Counted from the stretch's first letter, positions 42,890 through 52,629 are shown. The stretch: DNA of 64,000 nucleotides from JADFJB01 sp964464595 (GCA_964464595.1 CAYXGW010000001.1:1-64000); one strand, 5' to 3'. Numbers and translations are program-made. Notes: generated from the sequence alone by a model not told the origin.

Positions 42890-45421
42890 TTAATTATACC
42901 ACAGGTGGATAAGATAAACCATTTGCGCATTCAAACCATTACTTTGATTGTACAAAATATCCAGCACTAAAATCAAGATTATTGGAATGCCCACAAATAA
43001 AGCGATAGTCATTCCGGGTCTAATTGTAAATACTGTGCGAATACCGGTGAAGATTCTATAGATGTACCAAATTAGAAAAATAGTCAAGAGCAATAATAGA
43101 AGCAATCGAATTGGTGAAATAAACATCAATCTATAAAATATAAATGCAACAGGTAATAAAAAAATAAAGATACAACTTTCCCAATAAACCAGCGTCAAAG
43201 AATTTCTGATCGAAAGGCGCCGACGAGTAACAAGGGAAAGAAACAAAATATAAAATGCTAAAACTGTAATCAAAACAGCTGTCCACAGACTAAACCCTAC
43301 GATGCCTAGTATTGGGTACCAGCTCATATAAATCAAAACAATATTTACAGTTAGTGAGGGAGAAAATTGGGATATTAAAAAATCGAATAACGGATGGTGA
43401 CGCAGAAAAGAAAATACCGATCCAAGAATTAAACCCCAACTGGAAGCAGAGGTAATTAAAATGATCGAAGTAGTAAACCAGGAGATTTTTCTTCCATCTT
43501 TTAATTCAATATAAAATCCAAAAGGTCTGGAAAGTATTCTTATGAAATTGCCTCTTAGGCGATGGTCCCTGCGAAAGAAAATGAGAAAGAGGACAATAAC
43601 AAACAATCCATATACTATAAATATTGTGTCAAATCGCTCTATTGTGTTTTGCTGAAATTCAAATTGATACCCTGTCCCTTTGTTTAAGTTTTGCATCATG
43701 CTTAGGGACATTCTCGGTTCGTTACTTTCAGTAGATAGCCCGATCGGCAACATATTTCTGCCAGAGTTTTTGAGAGAAAGTACAGAAGGATAAGATATCT
43801 GCCAATCATAGAGTGCGCCTAACACAAAACCAAGAGTGGGTTTCTTTTGAATATTTTCAATTAACTTCTTTAATTTTTGTGCTTGAATCGCTTCGTATAT
43901 GGATACATTTTCACTGTCAGATCTTGTGGCAGTATATGGCACTGAAATATCAGAATATAGTACGGGTATTCCCGAGCCCTTGTCTATCCAGTTTGCCAGC
44001 CATTTTCTCCAGTCACTGTAGCCATGCAGAGTTAGATTAAAAGTGATGAAATCAAACGTAAATTCAGACAATGAGGAATTATAATTACGAAATCCGGAAG
44101 TGATGAAAAATTGATTTTTAGTCTCAATTATCTTCATTTGTTCTGATAAAAATAATTGCGTGCCTCTGGAAGAAGCATCGAACCCATCACCCAGGGAGAG
44201 CGCCAACACGGATGCATGATTTGAAGCCAAATGAACCATCTTGCCAAGTAAACTGCTCATTCGTCCGCTAAACTCCGGGTCGGATAGAACAGTGCCGGGG
44301 ACATTCCACAATGGGGCTCGCAAAATATTGAGTAAACCTAATGAGTCGGTCAACGCAAGGACGTGAGCCGGCGGAAGACTATGCCAGGATATGGTATTAA
44401 AACCATTTGATTTAATTTCCTGAAGAAGTGTAAGGGCCATCTCATCGGTCAATATCCTCGCTTGGTTTTCCAGGAATGTTACACCTTTAACAGGTAAAGG
44501 CTCGCCGTTTAAGAACAAATGATTGTTATCCAGTTTTAGGTTTCGGATTCCGATCTTTTGCTTAACCTCATCAATCAAATTGTTTTTATGCGAAATTCGA
44601 ACCTCAACCAAATAGCGGTTTGGGAAAACAAGGCCCCACAATTTTGGATTTTGAAATTCCATGGACAATTGGATTTGATTTTTCAACTCATTGTTCAACC
44701 GGAAGCTTTGTTCCGCCGTAGCCAGGATTTGATTTGATTTTTCATCTCGCACAACACACGCAACCTTAGGGGAATCGTTGTCAGCCATTACCGAATTAAA
44801 GGCTATTTCCGTTGAGAGTATCTCTATTTCTAAATTCAATTTGGCGGCAGACAATGAATTAGCCAGCTCACTTTTGACTGATACCGAACTGATTGTCAGA
44901 GCCGGCTTGATAGTCAAATAAATATCACGAAATATACCACGCAAAGGCAACGGCGATAATAAGGCCTGGCGTAAAGGTATGGTTCTATTCCCCAACCTCG
45001 TGTTGACTTCCACTTCCAGCAAATTGCTGCTATTCATTCGAAGCAAATTCTTTGGAATCGGTGTTAAAATCGAAGTATGTCCATAAGATTGTGAAGAGAG
45101 ATATTGATCGTTTAACTTAATTCGTGAGGAAAAATTAATTCCTTCAAAAACAAGGAAAACTTGCGAATCGCCAATATTTGCAGGAATTTCGAAAGTTCGA
45201 CGAAAAAAAAGATCCCCTATCTCTTCAGTTGGTGAAGGCAGCACGATTTTGCGCCATTCAGGTTCACTTTTTTTCTTAAATGACCACTCTCCGTTTAGAT
45301 CGATTACTTGCCTGGTTTCAGTATCTGAAGTTTGGGCAGGTTCTTGTGATTGCAGAGGTAAACTGAAAATTATTACCACCAAACAGAAGAAGATGAAAAC
45401 GAAACATGGTTTAAAAGACAT
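42890..45421 (-). CDS. GH2-like protein with C-terminal membrane domain, probably inactive
   Basis: A signal peptide (KPCFVFIFFCLVVIIFSLPLQSQ) is followed by a GH2-type sugar-binding jelly roll (LNGEWSF, FFRRTFEIPA, VFEGINFSSRIKLN, SPLPLRGIFRDIYL). An Ig-like domain and a TIM-barrel segment come next (LFLNGEPLPVKGVTFLENQ, NGFNTISWHS). Where GH2 enzymes have the catalytic N-E pair this protein reads SLGDGFD, and the expected nucleophile region reads LYSDIS, so the acids seem lost. About 250 C-terminal residues form six or seven membrane helices. The longest frame starts at a GTG at 45535; the ATG at 45421 gives a standard signal peptide and is preferred. Function is unknown; surface glycan sensing or binding is a guess. 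Confidence 0.7.
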   Translation of the reverse strand: MSFKPCFVFIFFCLVVIIFSLPLQSQEPAQTSDTETRQVIDLNGEWSFKKKSEPEWRKIVLPSPTEEIGDLFFRRTFEIPANIGDSQVFLVFEGINFSSRIKLNDQYLSSQSYGHTSILTPIPKNLLRMNSSNLLEVEVNTRLGNRTIPLRQALLSPLPLRGIFRDIYLTIKPALTISSVSVKSELANSLSAAKLNLEIEILSTEIAFNSVMADNDSPKVACVVRDEKSNQILATAEQSFRLNNELKNQIQLSMEFQNPKLWGLVFPNRYLVEVRISHKNNLIDEVKQKIGIRNLKLDNNHLFLNGEPLPVKGVTFLENQARILTDEMALTLLQEIKSNGFNTISWHSLPPAHVLALTDSLGLLNILRAPLWNVPGTVLSDPEFSGRMSSLLGKMVHLASNHASVLALSLGDGFDASSRGTQLFLSEQMKIIETKNQFFITSGFRNYNSSLSEFTFDFITFNLTLHGYSDWRKWLANWIDKGSGIPVLYSDISVPYTATRSDSENVSIYEAIQAQKLKKLIENIQKKPTLGFVLGALYDWQISYPSVLSLKNSGRNMLPIGLSTESNEPRMSLSMMQNLNKGTGYQFEFQQNTIERFDTIFIVYGLFVIVLFLIFFRRDHRLRGNFIRILSRPFGFYIELKDGRKISWFTTSIILITSASSWGLILGSVFSFLRHHPLFDFLISQFSPSLTVNIVLIYMSWYPILGIVGFSLWTAVLITVLAFYILFLSLVTRRRLSIRNSLTLVYWESCIFIFLLPVAFIFYRLMFISPIRLLLLLLLTIFLIWYIYRIFTGIRTVFTIRPGMTIALFVGIPIILILVLDILYNQSNGLNAQMVYLIHLWYN

Positions 45422-45739
45422 ACTTATTTTTGTGCTCAAATGTGCCTGGAAAAATAAAAAATTGGATAACCTTTTCATTCGGAATGGTTTGGAAAAAAAA
45501 TAATCCCAAAAATCACTCGAACTACCAGAAACCACCTACTGAAAAAAATGCCATCTCAATTAGAGAAGTTGGTTTCCTTAATAATTATTAGAAATGTAGT
45601 AAAATGGCAGTTGAAATACAAGACTATTTTAGGAGGCGTTGCGAACCGGAACATATATGGTTTATAGGAAAAAGCAAACTTTGGGATGATCATTTTATTA
45701 GCAGAAATAACCCAGAATTTTCTAATCTTATTTTACCCC

Positions 45740-45768
45740 TTGTGTTTAGTAAATAATTTTTCTATACT
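45740..45768 (+). promoter_or_regulatory. Candidate promoter of the NhaC-like gene
   Basis: TATACT (45763-45768) lies 17 nt after TTGTGT (45740-45745), giving a weak -35 and good -10 box about 55 bp before the ATG at 45822. Divergent from the GH2-like gene; rest of the 400-bp spacer shows nothing else. Confidence 0.35.
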
Positions 45769-45821
45769 TCATAATTCAAGCTGAAAATTCAATTGAGATT
45801 AATCACTAATTTGGACAGCCA

Positions 45822-47768
45822 ATGCTACGAAAACCAATCATTCTGATATTTTGCATCTTTTTACCATTCAACATGGTTTTTGCCTCTGAGAAGATTGATC
45901 ATTTGGAAATCAATTCACCATCCGTGGTTTTAGCCAACATTCCATTTACAGTAACCATATCAGCAGTCGACAGTTACGGCAATGTGATCAGCGATTTTTC
46001 TGATACACTCAATTGTGATGGCATTTGGCAAAAACAAGATGGATCGGCTATAAAATTAAATCAAATAGGTCCATTTGAACATGGCAAATATGTGATCGAA
46101 AATGTTGTGGTTTCACAGCTTGGCAATCAAAATTTTCAATTCCAATTTAATGAAATAGAAAAAGACCAAGGATTCTATGTCCTCCCCGGTATCCTGAGTA
46201 TTCTTCCGCCAATACTGGCGATTTTCCTGGCGCTGCTTTTACGGCAAGTGGTGTTATCTCTATTTTTCGGCATCTGGCTCGGTGCGATTTTTATCAACGG
46301 TTATCAACCAATTATCGGCTTTTTGCGTTCATTGGATCAATATGTAATCGGGGCTATCGCAGATCCGTCTCACACTCCGGTTATTGTTTTTAGTTTATTG
46401 CTCGGTGGCATGGTGGGTATTATGTCGAAGTGCGGCGGAACGGCTGGTATCGTACAATCTTTATCCAAATATGCAAAGAATAGAAGAAGCGGCCAGGTTG
46501 CAACCTGGGCAATGGGTATTTTCATCTTTTTTGATGATTATGCCAATACCCTTGTGGTTGGCAATACCATGCGCCCTCTTACCGATAAGTTAAGAATTTC
46601 AAGAGAAAAACTATCTTACATTGTTGATTCGACTGCAGCGCCTATTGCAAGTATCGCAATTATTTCCACTTGGGTCGGATTCCAAAGCGGATTAATCGAC
46701 GATGCATTAAAAGCAAATGGAATGGAGGGGGTCGGTTATTTCATTTTCTTCGATAGTATTGGCTATTCGTTTTACAGCATTTTTACTTTATTCGCGGTTT
46801 TTCTTATCGGGTTTACAGGCAGAGATTTTGGCAGCATGCTTACTGCCGAGACAAGGGTTACCAAAACGGGTGCGGTTTTGCGGGATGGAGCAGTTCCGGT
46901 TACCGATACACAGGAAATGGAAATTGGAGAAGATAAAGACGGCATACCTTTACGCTGGTATAATGCAATCGTTCCGGTTTTAGTAATGATTGTTGTCTCC
47001 TTTGCCGGACTCTATTATAGTGGTTACCAATCTTTGGGAGTTGAAGCCGGCTCATCGAATATCATTCAAATAATCGGTGCAGCAGACCCATTTGCAGCAT
47101 TGATGTGGGGCACTACCGTGAGCGTTTTTGTTGCCGGTGCCATGGCCATGAGTCAAAAAATATTAACTATGACAGAAACAATAGATGCCTGGCTCACAGG
47201 AATGAAAGCAATGTTATTGGCAATCGTAATTTTAATACTAGCCTGGTCGATTGGCGCTATCTGTAAGGATTTAAACACTGCCGGATATATCGTTCAGGCG
47301 ACAAAGGGCTTGTTCACTCCCCACTTTTTGCCGGCGTTGACCTTCATTATAGCTGCGGTTATCGCATTTGCAACAGGAACATCATGGGCTACAATGGCAA
47401 TACTCACCCCGCTTGTCGTGCCCTTATCTCATCAAATGTCCATAGAGGCCGGCCTTTCCGCAGATCTAACTTCCACAATCCTGGTTGCCACCGTAGCCGC
47501 TGTTCTTTCCGGTTCTGTTTTCGGCGATCATTCTTCACCCATTTCCGACACAACCATAATGTCATCTATGGCATCGGGGTCAGATCATATAGACCATGTT
47601 AGAACACAAATTCCATACGCATTATTGGCGGCTTTTGCGGGAATATTGTTTGGCTACCTACCGGCCGGTTTCGGTATCAGTCCGATCATATTAATACCAA
47701 TTGGGATTATTGCCATTTATTTTTTCCTGAGATTTTTTGGAAAGGTGCAAAGTTCTGAAATTAATTAG
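45822..47768 (+). CDS. Na+/H+ antiporter of the NhaC family with N-terminal extracytoplasmic domain
   Basis: This 648-residue inner-membrane antiporter has a signal-like helix (residues 3-20). About 100 extracytoplasmic residues follow, resembling an Ig-like domain (INSPSVVLANIPFTVTISAVDSYGNVISDFSDTL). From about residue 125 there are 11-13 membrane helices with typical NhaC motifs: GGMVGIMSKCGG, IFIFFDDYANTLVVGNTMRP, DSTAAPIASIAIISTW, ATGTSWATMAIL and GSVFGDHSSPISDTTI. The aspartates in DDYAN and GDHSSPISD probably carry the cation path. It would export Na+ in exchange for H+. Single-gene transcription unit. Confidence 0.88.
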   Translation: MLRKPIILIFCIFLPFNMVFASEKIDHLEINSPSVVLANIPFTVTISAVDSYGNVISDFSDTLNCDGIWQKQDGSAIKLNQIGPFEHGKYVIENVVVSQLGNQNFQFQFNEIEKDQGFYVLPGILSILPPILAIFLALLLRQVVLSLFFGIWLGAIFINGYQPIIGFLRSLDQYVIGAIADPSHTPVIVFSLLLGGMVGIMSKCGGTAGIVQSLSKYAKNRRSGQVATWAMGIFIFFDDYANTLVVGNTMRPLTDKLRISREKLSYIVDSTAAPIASIAIISTWVGFQSGLIDDALKANGMEGVGYFIFFDSIGYSFYSIFTLFAVFLIGFTGRDFGSMLTAETRVTKTGAVLRDGAVPVTDTQEMEIGEDKDGIPLRWYNAIVPVLVMIVVSFAGLYYSGYQSLGVEAGSSNIIQIIGAADPFAALMWGTTVSVFVAGAMAMSQKILTMTETIDAWLTGMKAMLLAIVILILAWSIGAICKDLNTAGYIVQATKGLFTPHFLPALTFIIAAVIAFATGTSWATMAILTPLVVPLSHQMSIEAGLSADLTSTILVATVAAVLSGSVFGDHSSPISDTTIMSSMASGSDHIDHVRTQIPYALLAAFAGILFGYLPAGFGISPIILIPIGIIAIYFFLRFFGKVQSSEIN

Positions 47769-48152
47769 ACCGAATAATTCAGCCTCGAAGTCTCTAAGAC
47801 TCAAAGGATAAAACCCTGAACGAAAATATTCCAAGTAATAAAGAAAAATTAATAGCAAAAAATATTGTAAAAAAATTCATCAAAAGATTCATTATATGAA
47901 CTTGGAGCCTTTGAGTCTTAGCGGCTGAATAATCACTGCCTTGAATTTGTTCAGTTCAAAGGAATCCTGGTTTAAATTCACCCATTCCGAATAATATTTC
48001 CCCTGGTTTTTAAGCTCAAACTAGCCAAAATCACCAAACGGCACAGTGTTTGTAAGTTTAGGTTTATTTGCGCAGTTTTGCCAATAATTAGCCTTGTATG
48101 AAATTTGAAACCGGAAAATCTTACCAACATTAACCCTAAAAGGAGGAAAAAA
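47769..48152. other. Intergenic region with long inverted repeat
   Basis: 384 bp between the NhaC-like and PilZ genes. It contains the imperfect inverted repeat 47777-47807/47908-47930 (separate entry) and, just before the PilZ start, the ribosome-binding site AGGAGG at 48141-48146. No other gene is supported; a 118-codon minus-strand frame crossing the region is antisense to the PilZ gene and was rejected. Confidence 0.5.
47777..47930. repeat. Inverted repeat downstream of the NhaC-like gene
   Basis: Left arm ATTCAGCC (47777-47784) and CTAAGACTCAAAGG (47794-47807) are exactly complementary to CCTTTGAGTCTTAG (47908-47921) and GGCTGAAT (47923-47930). The left arm has nine extra bases between its two blocks where the right arm has one. 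The arms enclose about 100 AT-rich bases. It could act as a bidirectional transcription stop or be a small non-coding repeat element. Confidence 0.65.
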
Positions 48153-48548
48153 ATGCTGGTTGCCGACCAAGAACATGAAAGACGAAAATACATACGCGTA
48201 AACCCGGCTATGGGTAACCCTATTCTAAGCAATATCCAATTAAATGGCCGGGAATTTAACAAGTTACAGGTGATAGATATTAGTCTCGGTGGTGTTGCCT
48301 TAAAATTACCGGAACTTAGAATGAAACCAAGCACTGGTACTCATATACTTGATATGAACTTTTATCTTCCCCAGGTAGGCGTTGCTGTTGCAAGTGGTAT
48401 TGTAAGACGGATTGAAACTGAGTTTCTTACAAATGAAGTTGCCTGCGCGCTAGAATTTACCAAAGTACCAACCAGTAGTGACCGACTGTTTTTCCGCTAT
48501 ATCAATAATCGTCAGCGAGAATTATCCTGGTTTGATAGAGGCAACTAA
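48153..48548 (+). CDS. PilZ-domain protein
   Basis: This is a predicted cyclic-di-GMP-binding protein of about 131 residues. ERRKYIRVN near residue 9 supplies the RxxxR motif and IDISLGGVALKLP near residue 46 the (D/N)xSxxG motif of PilZ domains. The longest frame starts at 48105, but the ATG at 48153 has an ideal AGGAGG 6 nt upstream, placing RxxxR at the N-terminus as usual. No partner domain is fused, so it probably acts as a free c-di-GMP adaptor; its target is not shown by the neighbours. Confidence 0.82.
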   Translation: MLVADQEHERRKYIRVNPAMGNPILSNIQLNGREFNKLQVIDISLGGVALKLPELRMKPSTGTHILDMNFYLPQVGVAVASGIVRRIETEFLTNEVACALEFTKVPTSSDRLFFRYINNRQRELSWFDRGN

Positions 48549-48674
48549 ATAAATAGGTTATAGGGAATTTGGTATAAGGTATATGGGACTGGACTCCGGA
48601 TGTCTGATTCCGGGGCATAAAAAAACGACCCCACTTCGATAAGAGATAAAACTCCAAACACCAAATAAGCTTGT

Positions 48675-48691
48675 CCCTGACTCGTTCAGGG
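48675..48691. repeat. Small palindrome between PilZ and coiled-coil genes
   Basis: CCCTGA and TCAGGG separated by 5 nt. No T-run follows, so it is a weak terminator candidate; a related palindrome (TGCCCTGATT...AATCAGGCA) occurs near 53.0 kb. Confidence 0.3.
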
Positions 48692-48778
48692 AATACAGTA
48701 ATTATTGTTGGATTGTCTGCAAGAAATTAAATAATTTTAATTATATTAAATTTTTTTCTGGAAAGTAGGTGAAAAAAA

Positions 48779-49030
48779 ATGGACCAATCCGATGGGAAAA
48801 TAATATCACCCGACGAAGTGATTAATCAGGTTTTACAATCCAGGATGCAGGTATATAAAGCAAGGGAGAATTATGAGAGTGCGATATCACAATATAATAA
48901 TGTTACAGATGAGTTGATTAATGTCGTAAATCTTTGCAAGAATGAAATTCTAAAGCTTCAAAAACAGGTTAATGAATTTAAGCCTGTGATAAATGAGAAA
49001 AATGAATTAACTGAAAAACAAACAAAATAG
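48779..49030 (+). CDS. Small coiled-coil protein, unknown function
   Basis: This 83-residue, predominantly helical protein has heptad-like hydrophobic spacing (VINQVLQSRMQVYKAREN, LINVVNLCKNEILKLQKQV), suggesting a short coiled coil. The ribosome-binding site AGTAGGTGA lies about 8 nt upstream. It precedes the large DUF2341/LamG gene by about 75 bp in the same direction and may be its assembly partner or chaperone, which is inferred from position only. No family recognised. Confidence 0.6.
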   Translation: MDQSDGKIISPDEVINQVLQSRMQVYKARENYESAISQYNNVTDELINVVNLCKNEILKLQKQVNEFKPVINEKNELTEKQTK

Positions 49031-49104
49031 AAGAAAAAATAGCTTTTAAGTAGGAATAGGAAATTTACAGGGGTAAAATAATAGTCATAAAATAGGAGGG
49101 CATT

Positions 49105-52100
49105 ATGTCTTGGTTTGATCTCAATTGGCAAAACAGAAGAAAAGTTACTATTGATGCAACAAAAGTTTCAGGTTCAGGAAGTCATACAGATTTTCCAGTT
49201 CTTGTTTCTGAAGCAAATTTCGACAGAACGGACTTTTTCAGTAAAATAAAATCTGATGGTTCGGATATCGTTTTTACCCAATCCAATGGTACGACAAAAT
49301 TGAAGCGGGAAGTTATTTTAGTGGATACTGTTGAGAAAAAAATGGAAGCCTGGGTAAAAATTCCAAGTTTATCTACAAACACGGATACCATTATTTATAT
49401 CTATTATGATAATCCAAGCGCCAACGAGCCTAATGATACCACAACCTGGAATAACGATTTTGCGGCTGTTTATCACATGAATAATGACCCTAATACTTCT
49501 AAGATACAGGATTCAACAAGTAATAACGCAGATGGAACAAAGGGTACCTCCGGCGAGCCTTCTGAAGTTGACGGCCCATTTGGTAAGGCTCAAAGTTTTG
49601 ATGGTGTTGATGACAAAATAGATATTACAGGTATGGAAAATGCCATAGATACTCTCACAATCACTGCGTTAATTTTTCCCATTACAGCCGGTGAAGGTAA
49701 TTTGGGTAGAATTATATCTAAAACGACAGGATTATCTTCAGATGATGAATGGGATTTTATGGTTGGTTCAAGCAAAAAATTAGAATTTAAACAATTGAGA
49801 TGGGATACTACTAACGGGCACTGGAAAACCGGAACAAACATTTATAATTTTTCAGATTGGTCTTACGTCTCTGTGACTTATAATTCCGGTTCAACAACGA
49901 ATGATCCTGAATTTAGAGTGAATGGAGTTGTCAAAAATGAAACTGAAACTACGGCGCCAAGTGGTTCATTAGGTCCTGGAACTTCTGATACTGAAATAGG
50001 TAATCTTGGTACCGGACGTACTTTCGATGGAAAGATTGCTGAGATTCGTGTTTCACATGTTATCCGCCCTGGAGATTGGATAATAACTGAGTATAATGGT
50101 ATGAATGATCCGGGTGCATTTTATAGTGTGGGCGCGGAAGAGAATGCACCGGAATTAATATTGCAAGGGGACCAAATTATTTTTAAGACCGGCTCCGTAC
50201 CACGCCTCGAACGTATGCGGATTACAAATATTGGCAATGTGGGAATAGGTGCCACTGATCCCACTACAAATTTCCAAGTTAATCAATCTACTACAGGACC
50301 TGGGACAGTAACAACAAATTTTACCGATACATTAGAAGGATTGGGAACTCAATTCACTAATACATTTAATATAGGGGACAAAATAACGGTTTCAGGTGAG
50401 ACAGTCCGAATTGTCAATGAAATTATAGATGATGAAACTCTTATAGTAATACCGGCGTTTTCAACATTAGGAAGTGGCCTCACCTATACTCTTTCTGGTG
50501 GGACAAGGTTTACGGTTAAGGGTAATGGAAATGTGGGTATAGGTACTGATAATCCCGTTGCCAGGCTGCATGTGGCAGAAGGACCAACGGTTTCCACGGT
50601 GCAACAGGTGGGAACAATAGGTTATTTTACAAGAACTAGTGCAACGCAATCTAATTTAGCTGCACAAGTTTCCATTATTGCAGGCACACAAGGTGCTGCC
50701 AGGTTAGGCCTTGGAAATTTGAATGATGAAAATGCAGGAGTAATCTTTTATGACAATGCTACCAATTCTATAAAATTTTTTACAAATGGTAATAATATTA
50801 CCAGACTCGAAATTAAAAGCGACGGCGTGGTGGAAATAGCGGGGAAGATTCAGGCGCAGGAATATCTTGGTTTACCTAGTCAGGATATTATGATCCAAGC
50901 ACCGGCAACTCAAAAAATAACTTTGGAAACACAGGTTTCCGGGGATATATTACTAAAACCTGCTGGTGATGCTAAAATTATCCTTACCAATTCACAGTTT
51001 ATTATACAAAAAAATGGTACGCCGACCCCAACAGACTTAATGACGATTGATATCAATGGTAATGTCGGAATAGGGACTTCTAGTCCACAACAAGGCCTTT
51101 CCGTATTTAACGGAAATATGGAAGTATTAGATCCTACCATATTAGCCAATGAATCTTTAAAAGAACCAGATTTTTTTACCAATCTTAAGTGGAGCACTAC
51201 AGGAGACTTTGACGATACTTTTACCGGGGGAGATGCAACCTATGCACATAATTCAGGTAGCGGAAAGCTCATACAAACAAAAGCCAATCTAGCGATTACC
51301 CCTTTAGCCCCTAACAGTATGTATAAATTTGATTTTGAAGTAAAAAATGTGACTGTCCTGGGTGCTATTACTGCCAAAATAACAGGGTTTCCTGGCATTG
51401 CTTTTACTGATCAATCACTAAATTTAAATGCTGGTGTTCATACAATTTTTTTTAGGACAAACGGAAATCCTGGTGATTTTGAAATTTCAGCCACTTCTAC
51501 CCAAAATGGAGATACCTTCACTCTTGATAATTTTCTTTTAAAAGAGGTTATCGGAGGTAATGTCATAGTTAGCGGACTATTACTAGGAAGCGACTTTGTG
51601 GGAAGTGGTCAAGGCATAAAAATTACCCCAGATGGAAACGTCGGAATTGGTGAGATCGCACCCGCTTCAAAGTTGGAGGTTCTTGATACAAGCGCCCAAT
51701 TAAGGCTATCATTTAGCGATGGAATTGATACTACTTTTGGGGTGGACGACAGTGGAAATTTGACTATTACTTCTTCGGGTTCTAAAGTTACAATTGCTGA
51801 TGAATTGGACATAAATACCCATAAAATTACAAATGTTGTTGATCCTACAGCTGCCCAAGACGCTGCCACAAAAAACTACGTTGATAATGTTTCTAATTCA
51901 AACATATTTGGCGATATGAGAGAGTTTAAAGCAGATATTGATTTTAGTGAGGGTGATAACGATCGAATAATAACGTCAGTAAACCTTGGTGACGGGTTTA
52001 TAGTAACTAAAACTGATACTGTTAATGTTAGCACTGCAGTGGGAAATTGGGTACAAGTTGTAAAGGGTATTTTTAGCAGCATTGATGTAAGTTTTAGTAT

Positions 52101-52356
52101 GAAAGCTAATCAGCAATTTGCAAAGGGAGGAGTTGTTTTATCCATATTAAAAAATTTTGATACGATTTTATCAACTACAACTTTTACTGTTTCAGTTAAT
52201 GACACTTATCAGACCAAATCTAAGAATCAAAGTTTAAGTTCCGTAGCTTCTACTGACATCGTATCCGTTATGTTAACTCTTAAACAAATTGGTCTAGGCA
52301 CTGATTTCAGTGTTGACATTCTTACTAAAAATTTAAAAGTAACAATGAATGTTTGA
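49105..52356 (+). CDS. DUF2341/LamG protein with tail-fibre-like GIG repeats
   Basis: The 1083-residue product starts directly with the DUF2341 pattern (WFDLNWQNRRKVTIDATKV, residues 2-20; ends about 115, YIYYDNPSA). A LamG/concanavalin-like domain follows (about 140-345, FDGVDDKIDITG, GKIAEIRVSHV). The rest contains at least four NVGIG-type repeats (GNVGIGATDP, GNVGIGTDNP, GNVGIGTSSP, GNVGIGEIAP) and NVVDPTAAQDAATKNYVDN near residue 920, a motif of phage-tail-fibre-like proteins. No signal peptide and no C-terminal sorting or self-cleaving chaperone domain is seen, so secretion route is unclear. AGGAGG lies just before the ATG. It may be a surface appendage or tail-like fibre. Confidence 0.75.
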   Translation: MSWFDLNWQNRRKVTIDATKVSGSGSHTDFPVLVSEANFDRTDFFSKIKSDGSDIVFTQSNGTTKLKREVILVDTVEKKMEAWVKIPSLSTNTDTIIYIYYDNPSANEPNDTTTWNNDFAAVYHMNNDPNTSKIQDSTSNNADGTKGTSGEPSEVDGPFGKAQSFDGVDDKIDITGMENAIDTLTITALIFPITAGEGNLGRIISKTTGLSSDDEWDFMVGSSKKLEFKQLRWDTTNGHWKTGTNIYNFSDWSYVSVTYNSGSTTNDPEFRVNGVVKNETETTAPSGSLGPGTSDTEIGNLGTGRTFDGKIAEIRVSHVIRPGDWIITEYNGMNDPGAFYSVGAEENAPELILQGDQIIFKTGSVPRLERMRITNIGNVGIGATDPTTNFQVNQSTTGPGTVTTNFTDTLEGLGTQFTNTFNIGDKITVSGETVRIVNEIIDDETLIVIPAFSTLGSGLTYTLSGGTRFTVKGNGNVGIGTDNPVARLHVAEGPTVSTVQQVGTIGYFTRTSATQSNLAAQVSIIAGTQGAARLGLGNLNDENAGVIFYDNATNSIKFFTNGNNITRLEIKSDGVVEIAGKIQAQEYLGLPSQDIMIQAPATQKITLETQVSGDILLKPAGDAKIILTNSQFIIQKNGTPTPTDLMTIDINGNVGIGTSSPQQGLSVFNGNMEVLDPTILANESLKEPDFFTNLKWSTTGDFDDTFTGGDATYAHNSGSGKLIQTKANLAITPLAPNSMYKFDFEVKNVTVLGAITAKITGFPGIAFTDQSLNLNAGVHTIFFRTNGNPGDFEISATSTQNGDTFTLDNFLLKEVIGGNVIVSGLLLGSDFVGSGQGIKITPDGNVGIGEIAPASKLEVLDTSAQLRLSFSDGIDTTFGVDDSGNLTITSSGSKVTIADELDINTHKITNVVDPTAAQDAATKNYVDNVSNSNIFGDMREFKADIDFSEGDNDRIITSVNLGDGFIVTKTDTVNVSTAVGNWVQVVKGIFSSIDVSFSMKANQQFAKGGVVLSILKNFDTILSTTTFTVSVNDTYQTKSKNQSLSSVASTDIVSVMLTLKQIGLGTDFSVDILTKNLKVTMNV

Positions 52357-52407
52357 AATATTACCTGCCTTAAAACGGTCAGTAGAATCGAAACAATTTT
52401 CAACGAA

Positions 52408-52629
52408 TTATTCTAAAATATAATAACAAGTGTCATTTGGGACGCTTTCGAGGCAATTTTCTCGTTTTTTAGAATAATAAAATTTGTACCAGCCTGAATT
52501 GGTTAGAGTAAGACTGTCAAAAGAATAAGAAACATCACACCCTTTGTATGTTCTAAAACCCGGACTAGAATAATCAACGGCCCCTAAAGAATCATAATTT
52601 TTCATTATAAATGTAGTTCTCCCCTTCAC
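52408..52629 (-). CDS. Possible short protein or gene remnant (73 aa)
   Basis: The product reads like the C-terminal beta-rich piece of a secreted protein (YSFDSLTLTNSGWYKFYYSKK, two cysteines near the end) but has no signal peptide and no convincing ribosome-binding site; a second ATG lies nine codons in. It converges on the DUF2341 gene. No family recognised; it could be a gene remnant or chance. Confidence 0.25.
   Translation of the reverse strand: MKGRTTFIMKNYDSLGAVDYSSPGFRTYKGCDVSYSFDSLTLTNSGWYKFYYSKKRENCLESVPNDTCYYILE

Noticed and set aside
47978..48334. 118-codon minus-strand ORF near the PilZ gene
   Set aside because: Antisense to the PilZ gene, which has a strong ribosome-binding site and clear domain motifs.
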